Positions 19,927 through 27,666 of a stretch of 64,000 nucleotides of DNA are shown here, in pieces; the stretch's first letter is position 1, and each line of letters begins with the position of its first letter. Location of the stretch: assembly GCF_019222765.1 (NCBI RefSeq), contig NZ_CP078145.1:992001-1056000 (forward strand). Direction: 5' to 3'. Origin of the DNA: Nocardia iowensis (lineage in GTDB: Bacteria > Actinomycetota > Actinomycetes > Mycobacteriales > Mycobacteriaceae). Below the pieces are notes generated by a model that made no database searches, had not been told where the DNA came from, and saw nothing but the letters and a program-made list of their open reading frames with translations. The translations under genes and the position numbers were made by a program.

Positions 19927-20907
19927 CTACTTCGCGACCGCGACCAGCGCCGGGGTCAGCTTGTCGAGGATGTACGGCACCGACAGCGCGGTCGGCTGGT
20001 TCACCGCCGTGATATCCAGCGTGTTCAGGAACACCACGGTGTTCTTCCGCACCGCGGGCAGATCGGCGTATCCCGGGAGCTGGCGGTACTTCTCGTCCAT
20101 GCCGGGACCAGCGCCTGCCAGCAGCAGATCGGCGGTGAGTTGGTCGACCCGCTCGGTCGAGAGCGCCAGACGGCCTTGAACGGAGGGCTGGTCCATCAGG
20201 TTCTGCGGAATGGTCATGCCCAGTTGCGCGAAGACGCGGGACGAGCCGTCGTTCGGATCGGTGAGCACCATCAACTGCGACATGCTGCCGAGCCAGGTGC
20301 TGGCAAAGGTCTTGCCCTTCAGGCCGGGATTGGCCGCGACGATTCCGGCGATCTTGCTGTCGACACCCGCGATCACCTTGTTCGCGGCATCCTGCTTGCC
20401 GAGGATCTTGCCGAGCGTGGTGACCTGGTCCTGCCACTTGCTGACCATGTCCTTGGTCAGGCCGGGCACGGTGGGCGCGATGCGAGACAGGGTGTCGTAG
20501 GTCTTCTGATCCGCGATGAACGGGTCGGCCAGGATCAGATCGGGCTCCAGTGCGGCGACCTCCTCGGAGAGGGTCGCGCTGCTGGTGATCGCCTTGGACG
20601 AACCCAGCTTGTCCGGCTGCCACGGCGGCACCGAGGTGGACGCGATCGCGGCATTGTCGATGTAGGCGACCGGAACCGTGTCCAGGGCCAGCGCGGTGTC
20701 GAGCCACTGATTGCCGAGCGTGACAACCTTTTTCGGGGTGCCCTGGATGGTGGTCTCGCCGCGGGCGTGGGTGATGGTGATCGCCTCGCCGCCGGAATCG
20801 CCGCCGTCAGTGCTCGCCCCGCAACCGGCGATGCCGAGTGCGAGCGCGCCCGCCATTGCCGCCATTGCCACGCGCACCAGGCCACGTCGGGTCCGAACCG
20901 TTGTCAT
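19927..20907 (-). CDS. Fe-siderophore ABC transporter substrate-binding lipoprotein (FecB/PBP family)
   Basis: Periplasmic-binding-protein-fold lipoprotein that captures ferric siderophore for an ABC importer. The N-terminus has an arginine-rich n-region, a hydrophobic core and the lipobox LGIAGC (Cys29). The mature part shows the type III binding-protein pattern, including TLGNQWLDTALALDTVPVAYIDN and EVAALEPDLILADPFI. The length is 326 residues. It is the first gene of a two-gene operon with the SagB-type oxidase and lies about 65 bp downstream of iron box 3. No permease or ATPase genes are in the window, so the partner transporter must be elsewhere. Confidence 0.9.
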   Translation of the reverse strand: MTTVRTRRGLVRVAMAAMAGALALGIAGCGASTDGGDSGGEAITITHARGETTIQGTPKKVVTLGNQWLDTALALDTVPVAYIDNAAIASTSVPPWQPDKLGSSKAITSSATLSEEVAALEPDLILADPFIADQKTYDTLSRIAPTVPGLTKDMVSKWQDQVTTLGKILGKQDAANKVIAGVDSKIAGIVAANPGLKGKTFASTWLGSMSQLMVLTDPNDGSSRVFAQLGMTIPQNLMDQPSVQGRLALSTERVDQLTADLLLAGAGPGMDEKYRQLPGYADLPAVRKNTVVFLNTLDITAVNQPTALSVPYILDKLTPALVAVAK

Positions 20908-20972
20908 CGTTGCATCCTCCTTCGTCGAGGAACGCCCTCGATCCGGTTCTGTCGAGCCCGACTCAGCATAAG

Positions 20973-20991
20973 TCAGCCAAGGCTAACCTAC
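20973..20991 (-). promoter_or_regulatory. IdeR/DtxR iron box 3
   Basis: TCAGCCAAGGCTAACCTAC (read on +) matches 14 of 19 positions of the IdeR consensus, with one near-perfect half (GGCTAACCTA). It lies between the divergent lipoprotein gene (-) and the membrane-protein gene at 21041 (+). The iron link is to the lipoprotein/SagB operon, though control in both directions is possible. Confidence 0.75.
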
Positions 20992-21040
20992 CTAACGCCG
21001 ACAATGGTCCGCCCCGGCAGGGCGGTTAGGGTCGTCAGCG

Positions 21041-22132
21041 ATGAACTCCGTACCTGGTTCCCTTGTGCTGGCGATCGCGGCGTTCGGGGCGATCGTCACC
21101 GCCGGACGGTGGTGGCTGGTGAGCGACACGAATCTGGATCGCGTGGTCAATCGCCTGTGGAGTTGGGAGATCTGCGGGTTCCTGGTGCACGGCATCGTGT
21201 CGGCAGCAGGTTTCCCGAATCTGGCTCGGCAACTCTTCATGTGCTGCGGGTTGATGGCGGGTGCCGCCGCGTACGGGTTCGCGCGACTGTTGTTCGAGGG
21301 GAAGGCCCGATATCAGGGGCGCCGCAGGCAAAGCCGGTACGACACGCTGGCGGCGGTCGCGGCCGGTACCCTGCTGCTGGCCGAACCCGCCAGGAACTAC
21401 CTGCTGCCGTTCGATTGGTCCAGTGCGGTGTGGGCGGGTTCCGGAGTCTTCACGACAATTTCGGGATTGATGATCCTGCGTGTCTGTGCCCGAGACTTGC
21501 GGACGGGAGACCTGACGACCAGAGAGATGATGCTGGACCTCGCCCTGCTCGTCCTCTCGATCTACTGGACCGTGGGTTCCGCCATCTCCGTCGTCCGGAC
21601 AGTCGCGGGGGTGCCGCCGACCGAACCGGGCGTGGTGTGGGTAACTGTCACGTTCGCCAGCTTCTTCCTTGTCACCCTGCTGATTTCGATCCCGATGGTC
21701 AACGTGCTGCTCACACGCGTGGGATGGGATCGCGCGAGTCGGCACTGTCGCCGCCTCGGCCCGATGTGGCACGACCTCACCGCAGCGGTGCCGGAAGTCG
21801 TGCTGCCGCACGATGACTCGGCGCGCGATGATTCCGCGTACCGGCGGTACCGGATGACTGTCGAGATCTGGGACGCGATGTTGCAATTGCGGCCGTACAT
21901 GCAGGAAACCGGGGTCCGCCCGATGTTCGGCGACGGCGCCAAGCGCTACGCGCAGATGATGGCGCGGGCAGGCCACGCGAAGGTTCGGGGTGCGCTCCCG
22001 GCCTCGAAGCCAGGTGCCTGGGCCGTGCCGCGCCCACCCGATCGCTCCGCGGAGCTTCGTACGCTTCTGGCCTTGGCTCGGGTCTGGCCGGCCGCCCGGA
22101 CGCGCGTCCAGCAGGACATTCGAGCTTCCTAG
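21041..22132 (+). CDS. MAB_1171c/DUF6545-like membrane protein, copy 1
   Basis: A 363-residue integral membrane protein with about six or seven predicted N-terminal membrane segments and a soluble C-terminal domain. The C-terminal signature WHDLTAAVPEVVL followed by YRMTVEIWDAMLQLRPYM is typical of the actinobacterial MAB_1171c family (putative transporter, function unknown). It is the first of three tandem paralogues at 21-24.5 kb. Its start lies about 50 bp from iron box 3, divergent from the siderophore-binding lipoprotein. Confidence 0.75.
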   Translation: MNSVPGSLVLAIAAFGAIVTAGRWWLVSDTNLDRVVNRLWSWEICGFLVHGIVSAAGFPNLARQLFMCCGLMAGAAAYGFARLLFEGKARYQGRRRQSRYDTLAAVAAGTLLLAEPARNYLLPFDWSSAVWAGSGVFTTISGLMILRVCARDLRTGDLTTREMMLDLALLVLSIYWTVGSAISVVRTVAGVPPTEPGVVWVTVTFASFFLVTLLISIPMVNVLLTRVGWDRASRHCRRLGPMWHDLTAAVPEVVLPHDDSARDDSAYRRYRMTVEIWDAMLQLRPYMQETGVRPMFGDGAKRYAQMMARAGHAKVRGALPASKPGAWAVPRPPDRSAELRTLLALARVWPAARTRVQQDIRAS

Positions 22133-22177
22133 TCCGGATTGGTCGGCAAATGGGCTGCGGCTCTACTGTCGACGGCG

Positions 22178-23239
22178 ATGAGCGCCATACCGTCTTGGAC
22201 CGTGCTACCGGTCATTGCCCTCGCCCTGGCGATCGTCGTCGGTCGCTGGATTCTCGTCGACGACACCGCCGCTGACCGCGCCATCAACCGCGCGTTGACG
22301 TGGTACGTCGGCGCGCTGGCGCTGTATGGGGCGGCAGCGGCGATCGGCTGGGCCGAGGCCGCGCAACGGCTGTATCTCGGCTGCAGCGCGCTGGCCTGTG
22401 CCAGTCTTTACGGCTTTACCTGGCTGCTCAACGGAGGCGCTGCGGAGGCTGCTCCGCGGCGGCAACGCAGGTACGATTCCGTCGCCGCCGTGACTGCCCT
22501 AGCGGTCCTGGTCGGACCAATGGAGCTGGTCACCGCCGTCTGGGTAGCTTGGGGGCTGCCGGTTTTGGTCTCGGGTTTGCTGATCACTCGAGCATGTGTC
22601 CGAGAATTGCGGACCGCAGGCGCCACGACACACGAAAAAGTGGCGTACTCGGCGTTGCTCATAGTCGCTCTGCACTGGGTGCTCTCCGCGATCATCATGA
22701 CCGTGCGTGCGATCTGCGGAACCACGCCCCAGAACTCCGGAATCCCGTGGATCGTGCTGTCTACTGCAAGCTTTGTGCTGCTTGCCGCGTTGATCGCTGT
22801 CCCCTTGGTGATCGCGATCATGGTCCGTACCGGTTGGGACCGAAACGGTCGGGCATGCCGTCGGTTGCAACCGCTGTGGAAGGACCTCACCGCTGCGGTA
22901 CCCGAGGTGGTCCTGAGGTACGAGCGCACCGACGGGCGGGCATCCGCGTCCCGCCTGTATCGGATGACCGTCGAAATCGGCGACGCCCTTATGCATCTGC
23001 GGCAGTTCGCGCCTGACGACGGCTCGACTCGGACGGACACCATCCACGCCTACGCCCAGCGGATCGCCGAAGCCGCCGAGCTGAAGCGACTCGGTACCCC
23101 GCCGAGTCGAACCCACCACACGCGCAGCACAATTCGGCCGCCAGCCGACGACCGCAGCACCGAACTGCGTAATCTGCTCGCCTTGTCCCGCGAATGGCCC
23201 CGTGCCCGAGCTGCGGCAGCGATGGGGAAAACTGTCTAG
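22178..23239 (+). CDS. MAB_1171c/DUF6545-like membrane protein, copy 2
   Basis: About 353 residues, paralogous to both neighbours: N-terminal membrane segments beginning IALALAIVVGRWILVDD, then WKDLTAAVPEVVL and YRMTVEIGDALMHLRQFAPDDGS. I start it at ATG 22178 (MSAIPSWTV) because this matches the N-termini of the other two copies; the frame is open to a TTG at 22139. Function unknown. It is closer in sequence to copy 3 than to copy 1 (shared QRLYLG/QRLFLG, AEAAELKRLGT, ELRNLLALSR). Confidence 0.75.
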   Translation: MSAIPSWTVLPVIALALAIVVGRWILVDDTAADRAINRALTWYVGALALYGAAAAIGWAEAAQRLYLGCSALACASLYGFTWLLNGGAAEAAPRRQRRYDSVAAVTALAVLVGPMELVTAVWVAWGLPVLVSGLLITRACVRELRTAGATTHEKVAYSALLIVALHWVLSAIIMTVRAICGTTPQNSGIPWIVLSTASFVLLAALIAVPLVIAIMVRTGWDRNGRACRRLQPLWKDLTAAVPEVVLRYERTDGRASASRLYRMTVEIGDALMHLRQFAPDDGSTRTDTIHAYAQRIAEAAELKRLGTPPSRTHHTRSTIRPPADDRSTELRNLLALSREWPRARAAAAMGKTV

Positions 23240-23364
23240 CCCGAAGCGCCTTGTTCGGTAGGTGACGCCGACAAACTCGCGCAAGCTATGTCGGTTCCAC
23301 GCGCCGATCCCACACCCTGTCCTGTGGTTCGCTATGCGGTCGGAGGGGACATATCGTTTACGGG

Positions 23365-24471
23365 ATGCATTCCGCGCCTCCGGTGCTCACGGCCGCCGCC
23401 GTCCTATTCGTCGGCTTGATCACAGTCGGTCGCTGGCTGCTCGTCAACGACTCTCCGGTCGACCACCTGATCAACCGCGCGTTGCGCTGGAATATCGGTT
23501 CCGTCATCGCGTACGCGCTCGCCACCGGGCTGAGCCGTCCCGACCTCGGTCAGCGGCTGTTCCTGGGTGTCGGCATGCTCGCGCTGTCGAGCTGCTACGG
23601 ATTCGTCGTGCTGCTTGCCGGAGCCGATTCGAAGACGGCACGCAGCCGCCAGCGTGGCTACGACGCGTTCGCGGCGGCGGTCGGAATCCTCGTTCTGGTC
23701 TGCGCGCTGGCCGACGAAGCAGGGCTGAGGTTGCACAGAGTGTTCGACTGGGAGCGAATTCTGTGGATAGCGATCGGTGTGGTGGTCGTCTGGATCGGGA
23801 CGCTGCTCATGTACGCATGTATCGGTGAACTCCGCACCGCCGCTGCGTCTCCGCGAGAGAAGCTGATCTATTCAACTCTGTTCTTTCTGGGCCTGTACTG
23901 CGCCGCGTGCTCGGTCTACGCGTTGCGCAACCCATCCGGCGTCGCGTCCGGAACCCCGGGGGCGGCATGGGCTGTCGGATCCCTCGTCGCCATGATTCTG
24001 CTGGCCGGATTGGTCGCGGTCCCACTGATCAGCGCCCTGATCGTCCGGGCCGGTTTGGACGAGGCGGGCAGGCACTGCCGCCGTCTTCGACCACTGTGGC
24101 GGGACCTCACCGGCGCTGTCCCGGAGGTGGTTTTGCATGTCGAGCGCGCCGATCGCCAGAGCTCCACCTCTCGGCTGTACCGGATGACTGTCGAAATCGG
24201 CGATGCTCTCCTGCATCTGCGGCAGTTCGCCCCTGATACCGGCTCGACTCACACCGACAGCATCAGCGCCTACGCCTTGCGGATCGCCGAAGCCGCTGAG
24301 CTGAAACGGCTCGGCACCTCGGTGGTTGCCCCAAGCGCGTGCTCCCGCGCCGCAATTCAGCCTCCTGCCGAGGATCGCGGCGCCGAACTGCGCAATCTGC
24401 TCGCCTTGTCCCGCGTCTGGCCACATGCCCGCGCCACTGTGGCAGCGGCGCGGGTCAGCTGCGGAAACTGA
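23365..24471 (+). CDS. MAB_1171c/DUF6545-like membrane protein, copy 3
   Basis: A 368-residue paralogue with the same plan: multiple membrane segments from LTAAAVLFVGLITVGRWLLVND, then WRDLTGAVPEVVL, YRMTVEIGDALLHLRQFAPDTGS and ELRNLLALSRVWPHAR. A 125 bp gap separates it from copy 2. Members of this family are often next to a helix-turn-helix/XRE gene, but none is present here. Function unknown. Confidence 0.75.
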   Translation: MHSAPPVLTAAAVLFVGLITVGRWLLVNDSPVDHLINRALRWNIGSVIAYALATGLSRPDLGQRLFLGVGMLALSSCYGFVVLLAGADSKTARSRQRGYDAFAAAVGILVLVCALADEAGLRLHRVFDWERILWIAIGVVVVWIGTLLMYACIGELRTAAASPREKLIYSTLFFLGLYCAACSVYALRNPSGVASGTPGAAWAVGSLVAMILLAGLVAVPLISALIVRAGLDEAGRHCRRLRPLWRDLTGAVPEVVLHVERADRQSSTSRLYRMTVEIGDALLHLRQFAPDTGSTHTDSISAYALRIAEAAELKRLGTSVVAPSACSRAAIQPPAEDRGAELRNLLALSRVWPHARATVAAARVSCGN

Positions 24472-24476
24472 TGCGG

Positions 24477-24502
24477 GGCACTGCTTCGAGAACCACAGTG
24501 CC
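24477..24502. terminator. Short hairpin between convergent genes
   Basis: A 7 bp inverted repeat (GGCACTG / CAGTGCC) lies exactly between the stop of the third membrane protein (+) and that of the SnoaL-like gene (-). It is a weak candidate terminator without a U-tract. Confidence 0.35.
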
Positions 24503-24946
24503 TTAGCCGACCCCCGACGCAATGCAGGCACTGGCGATGGCCGCCGTGTCCCAATAGAACGGATGCACCTCGGAGATTCGGCCGTCGATGATCGTAATCG
24601 TTTGCAGGATAGGGAAAGTGAGTTCGCGGCCGGTAGCGCGGGCACGGGCGCGGACTCGGGTGTGCACCACGGTGGTCTCGCCGGTCGCCAGGAACTCCTG
24701 CTCGAGGAGTTCGAAGGATGCCCAGGTCTGCGCCATGGTGCGGAAGAACTGTTCCATGCCTTCGTGGCCGCGCCAGGCTCCGCCGTAGGGCAGACCGGCG
24801 GCCTGGTGCAGGGCCACGTCGGTTGCGAAGAAGGGGGCGAGCAGGTCGAACGAGGCGCTGCCGGGACCGCCTGCCGCCAGGTACTCGGCTTCGGCCGCGT
24901 ACATTCCGGTCAGCACGGTCATCGGGTCGGTGGTGGGGAGCGTCAT
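24503..24946 (-). CDS. SnoaL/NTF2-like domain protein
   Basis: A 147-residue protein with the SnoaL-like cone fold pattern: FDLLAPFFATDVALHQAAGLPYGGAWRGHEGMEQFFRTM, then ITIIDGRISEVHPFYWDTAAI. Such proteins are small-molecule cyclases, isomerases or ligand binders; no substrate can be assigned. It sits in a minus-strand run with the cupin and MFS genes (gaps of 81 and 46 bp), which might form one unit under the TetR regulator at 26965. Confidence 0.75.
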   Translation of the reverse strand: MTLPTTDPMTVLTGMYAAEAEYLAAGGPGSASFDLLAPFFATDVALHQAAGLPYGGAWRGHEGMEQFFRTMAQTWASFELLEQEFLATGETTVVHTRVRARARATGRELTFPILQTITIIDGRISEVHPFYWDTAAIASACIASGVG

Positions 24947-25027
24947 GCGCTCAGTTTGCCCAGCGACCGGCGGCCGAGACCGGCGGTAATCGGACGGCGC
25001 ATCGCCGACGGGGAAATCCGCCCGAGG

Positions 25028-25414
25028 TCAGCGCGCCACGGGCTCTCGGCTGGTGCCGCCCCGGACGCCGATGGACATGAGGTCGGCGGGTTCGTCGAGT
25101 TCGATGCGGTGCCAACGACCTCGTGGCACCACGTAGGCCGTGCCCGCGGTCAGCCGGACCATCGGCTCCTGCTCGCCGGAGTGCTCGGGGCGCAGGTACA
25201 GGCGCACCGCGCCGGACAGGCAGCAGACCGCTTCTGCCGCGGACGGGTGCATCTCCCAGTGATCGGCGTGCACGTCGGCATCGGTTTCGACGTGGAAGGC
25301 GGCGAGTTGCCAGCCGTCACCCGCGCTCATCCGGCGCTCGCCCGCTCGGACGTCACCGTCCGGGCGGAAGTGGAGTCCACGGGCGAACAGGTCGATCGGT
25401 ACGAGGGTCATCAT
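25028..25414 (-). CDS. Cupin-domain protein
   Basis: A 128-residue single-domain cupin. The two cupin motifs are visible as DADVHADHWEMHPSAAEAVCCLSG and TAGTAYVVPRGRWHRIELDEP, containing the usual His/Glu metal-ligand positions. Its function (enzyme or ligand sensor) cannot be read from the sequence. Two adjacent ATGs (25414 and 25411) follow GAAAGGA; the second has the better spacing. Confidence 0.78.
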   Translation of the reverse strand: MMTLVPIDLFARGLHFRPDGDVRAGERRMSAGDGWQLAAFHVETDADVHADHWEMHPSAAEAVCCLSGAVRLYLRPEHSGEQEPMVRLTAGTAYVVPRGRWHRIELDEPADLMSIGVRGGTSREPVAR

Positions 25415-25460
25415 GTTCCTTTCATCGGACTACATCGGAAAGCTGTTCGGGGCTAGCTGT

Positions 25461-26906
25461 TTATGCTGCGGAAAGCTCCGCGGGTTCCGGTGATTTCGGT
25501 GTGGTGGTCGGGGCAGCCCGTCGGGTCGAGGGGAGCACCGCGGCGGCGACGATGGTCGCTGCGGCGAAAAGCAGTGCGGCGCAACCGAGGCCGAGTGCGT
25601 AACCGTCGTTGAGGGCGGTCGGGTTGGCGCTGTCGCCGGTCCGCGCCGCCGCTACGGTCGCCAGCGCGGCGACGCCGACGCTGCCGCCGAGCTGGCGGAA
25701 ACTGTTGAAGACGCCGGAGGCCATGCCCGCCTCACCGGGTGCGACGCCCATGGTCGCCGCGGCGGCCACCGGAGCCAGGCACAGGCCGAGGCCGAAACCG
25801 CCGACCAGGCACGGGCCGAGGACATCGACGAGGAAGCTGCCGTCGGGGCTGATGAGGGCGAACCAGCCGATGCCGACCGTGGTGACGAGTCCACCGCCGA
25901 CGAGTGCCGTCTTGGGGGAGCGGCGGGCACCGACCCGGGTCGCGACCACCGTCCCGGCGACCGCGCCGAGCGAGAACGGCAGGAACGCGGCGCCGGTCGC
26001 GCCCGCGCTCATCAGCAGCACCTGCTGCATGTAGAGCCCGATCAGATAGAACGCGGTGAATTGCCCTGCGCTGGCGAGGAATACGAACAGGTTCGCACCA
26101 GCCACCCAACGGTTGCGGAAGAGTCCGAGACGTACGAGCGGTGATTCGGCCACCCGCGCTTCCACCGCGACGAAGGCGACGAGCAGCGCCGCACCCGCAC
26201 CCAGCATGCCGCCGGTGACGCCCGATGCCCAGCCGTAGTGATCGGTCCGCACTACGCCGACTACCAGCAAACCTATTCCGGCGGTGGCCAATACGGCGCC
26301 CAGTGCATCGACTCGGTGACGTCTGATTTCCGGCCGCACAGCGGGCACGCCGATGACGGCCGCACCCACCGCGATCGCCACGATCGGCACATTGATCAGC
26401 ATCACCCAGCGCCAGTTCGCGTACTCGGTGAGCAACCCGCCGATCAATACTCCCAGTGCGCCGCCCGTCGCATTCACCGCGCTCCAGACACCAAGTGCCC
26501 GTACTCGCGCAGGCCCTTCGGCGAACACGGTGGTCAACGTGGACAGTGTGGCCGGAGCGACGGCCGCCGCCGCAACTCCCTGAATTGCCCTCGACGCCAC
26601 CAACTGCCACGGCTCCTGCGCGAAACCCCCCGCCAGCGAGGCGATTCCGAAAACGACCAAGCCGCCGACGAGAAGCCTGCGCTGCCCGAATACATCACAC
26701 GCCTTACCGCCGAGCAGCAGAAACCCGCCGAAGGTCAACGCGTAGATGTGCACCACCCACACCAGGTCGAGCGGCGCGAACCCCAGATCCGCCCGAATCG
26801 AGGGCAGCGCGACGTTCACCACCGCGATATCCAGCGCCACCATGAACTGAGCCACCGCCACCGCGGTCAAGGCGGCGCGCGGCCGCACAGCAGAGTTTTT
26901 ATACAT
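25461..26906 (-). CDS. MFS drug exporter, DHA2 (14-TM) family
   Basis: A 481-residue proton-driven multidrug efflux protein. The first helix with VALDIAVVNVALPSI (motif D1 of the DHA2 family), LGGKACDVFGQRR (motif A) and AVNATGGALGVLIGGLL (motif C) are visible. It is transcribed away from a TetR regulator whose probable operator overlaps the annotated ATG. If that ATG is not used, a GTG at 26888, still before the first helix, is possible. The substrate is unknown. Confidence 0.88.
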   Translation of the reverse strand: MYKNSAVRPRAALTAVAVAQFMVALDIAVVNVALPSIRADLGFAPLDLVWVVHIYALTFGGFLLLGGKACDVFGQRRLLVGGLVVFGIASLAGGFAQEPWQLVASRAIQGVAAAAVAPATLSTLTTVFAEGPARVRALGVWSAVNATGGALGVLIGGLLTEYANWRWVMLINVPIVAIAVGAAVIGVPAVRPEIRRHRVDALGAVLATAGIGLLVVGVVRTDHYGWASGVTGGMLGAGAALLVAFVAVEARVAESPLVRLGLFRNRWVAGANLFVFLASAGQFTAFYLIGLYMQQVLLMSAGATGAAFLPFSLGAVAGTVVATRVGARRSPKTALVGGGLVTTVGIGWFALISPDGSFLVDVLGPCLVGGFGLGLCLAPVAAAATMGVAPGEAGMASGVFNSFRQLGGSVGVAALATVAAARTGDSANPTALNDGYALGLGCAALLFAAATIVAAAVLPSTRRAAPTTTPKSPEPAELSAA

Positions 26907-26911
26907 GTATA
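26900..26911. promoter_or_regulatory. Probable TetR operator overlapping the MFS start
   Basis: TATACATGTATA is a perfect 12 bp palindrome in the divergent gap between the MFS exporter (-) and the TetR regulator (+). It contains the exporter's ATG. Its position fits autoregulation by the TetR protein and repression of the exporter. Confidence 0.6.
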
Positions 26912-26964
26912 CAAACTAACCGCATGGTCGTCCCCGTGTCCACACCTCCGTTCGGCAATGGGCC

Positions 26965-27666
26965 ATGATGGACCTCATGCCCACCCCGTCGCCGCAGCCC
27001 AAACGCACCGGCAGGCCGCCACGCATCTCCCGCGCGGAGATCGTCGCGGCCGCCAACGCGGTGCTCGAAGCGGATGGGGTAGCAAAGCTGACCATGCGGC
27101 GTCTCGCGACCGAGCTGAGCTGCACGCCGATGGCGCTCTATCACCACGTCCGCGACAAAGAAGACCTGCTCCGCCTGCTGCTCAACGACTACGCCGACCA
27201 GTTCGTCTGGCCGGATCTTCCGGACGACCCAAAGGCACGCATCCGCATCGCGGCCACGGCGATGCGCGACGTCCTCGCCGCCCGCCCATGGGTCGTCGAG
27301 ATCATTACGGCCGACGACCTCTTGGGCGTCTCGGCCCTATGGTTCAGCGAAACCATCATCGATGGTTGCGTCGTGGCCGGCCTCACCCTGGACCGGGCCG
27401 CCCACGCCTACCGCACCATCTGGGCCTACACCGCGGGCGATCTCGTCATCCGCAGCAAATCCGCGCGCCGCGCCGCCGAGGACCGCCCCACCTATCGCGA
27501 GCAGGTCTTCGCCGACTTGGACGCCGAAACCCTGCCGCGCCTGGCCGCCCTCGGCCCGCGCTACATCGCCCTCACGGCCGAGGACACCTATGACTACGGT
27601 CTCCGTGCCCTGATCGATGGTCTGTTGGACCAACCGACCCGCTCAGCTCAGAACGTGACGCGCTGA
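26965..27666 (+). CDS. TetR/AcrR family repressor of the adjacent MFS exporter
   Basis: A 233-residue regulator. The N-terminal helix-turn-helix is ISRAEIVAAANAVLEADGVAKLTMRRLATELSCTPMALYHHVRDKEDLLRLLL, with a larger ligand-binding C-terminal domain. It is divergent from the DHA2 exporter across a 58 bp gap with a palindrome, the usual layout for a drug-sensing repressor. An alternative start is ATG 26977 (MPTPSPQ). Its 3' end overlaps the convergent M13 peptidase gene by 19 bp. Confidence 0.85.
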   Translation: MMDLMPTPSPQPKRTGRPPRISRAEIVAAANAVLEADGVAKLTMRRLATELSCTPMALYHHVRDKEDLLRLLLNDYADQFVWPDLPDDPKARIRIAATAMRDVLAARPWVVEIITADDLLGVSALWFSETIIDGCVVAGLTLDRAAHAYRTIWAYTAGDLVIRSKSARRAAEDRPTYREQVFADLDAETLPRLAALGPRYIALTAEDTYDYGLRALIDGLLDQPTRSAQNVTR

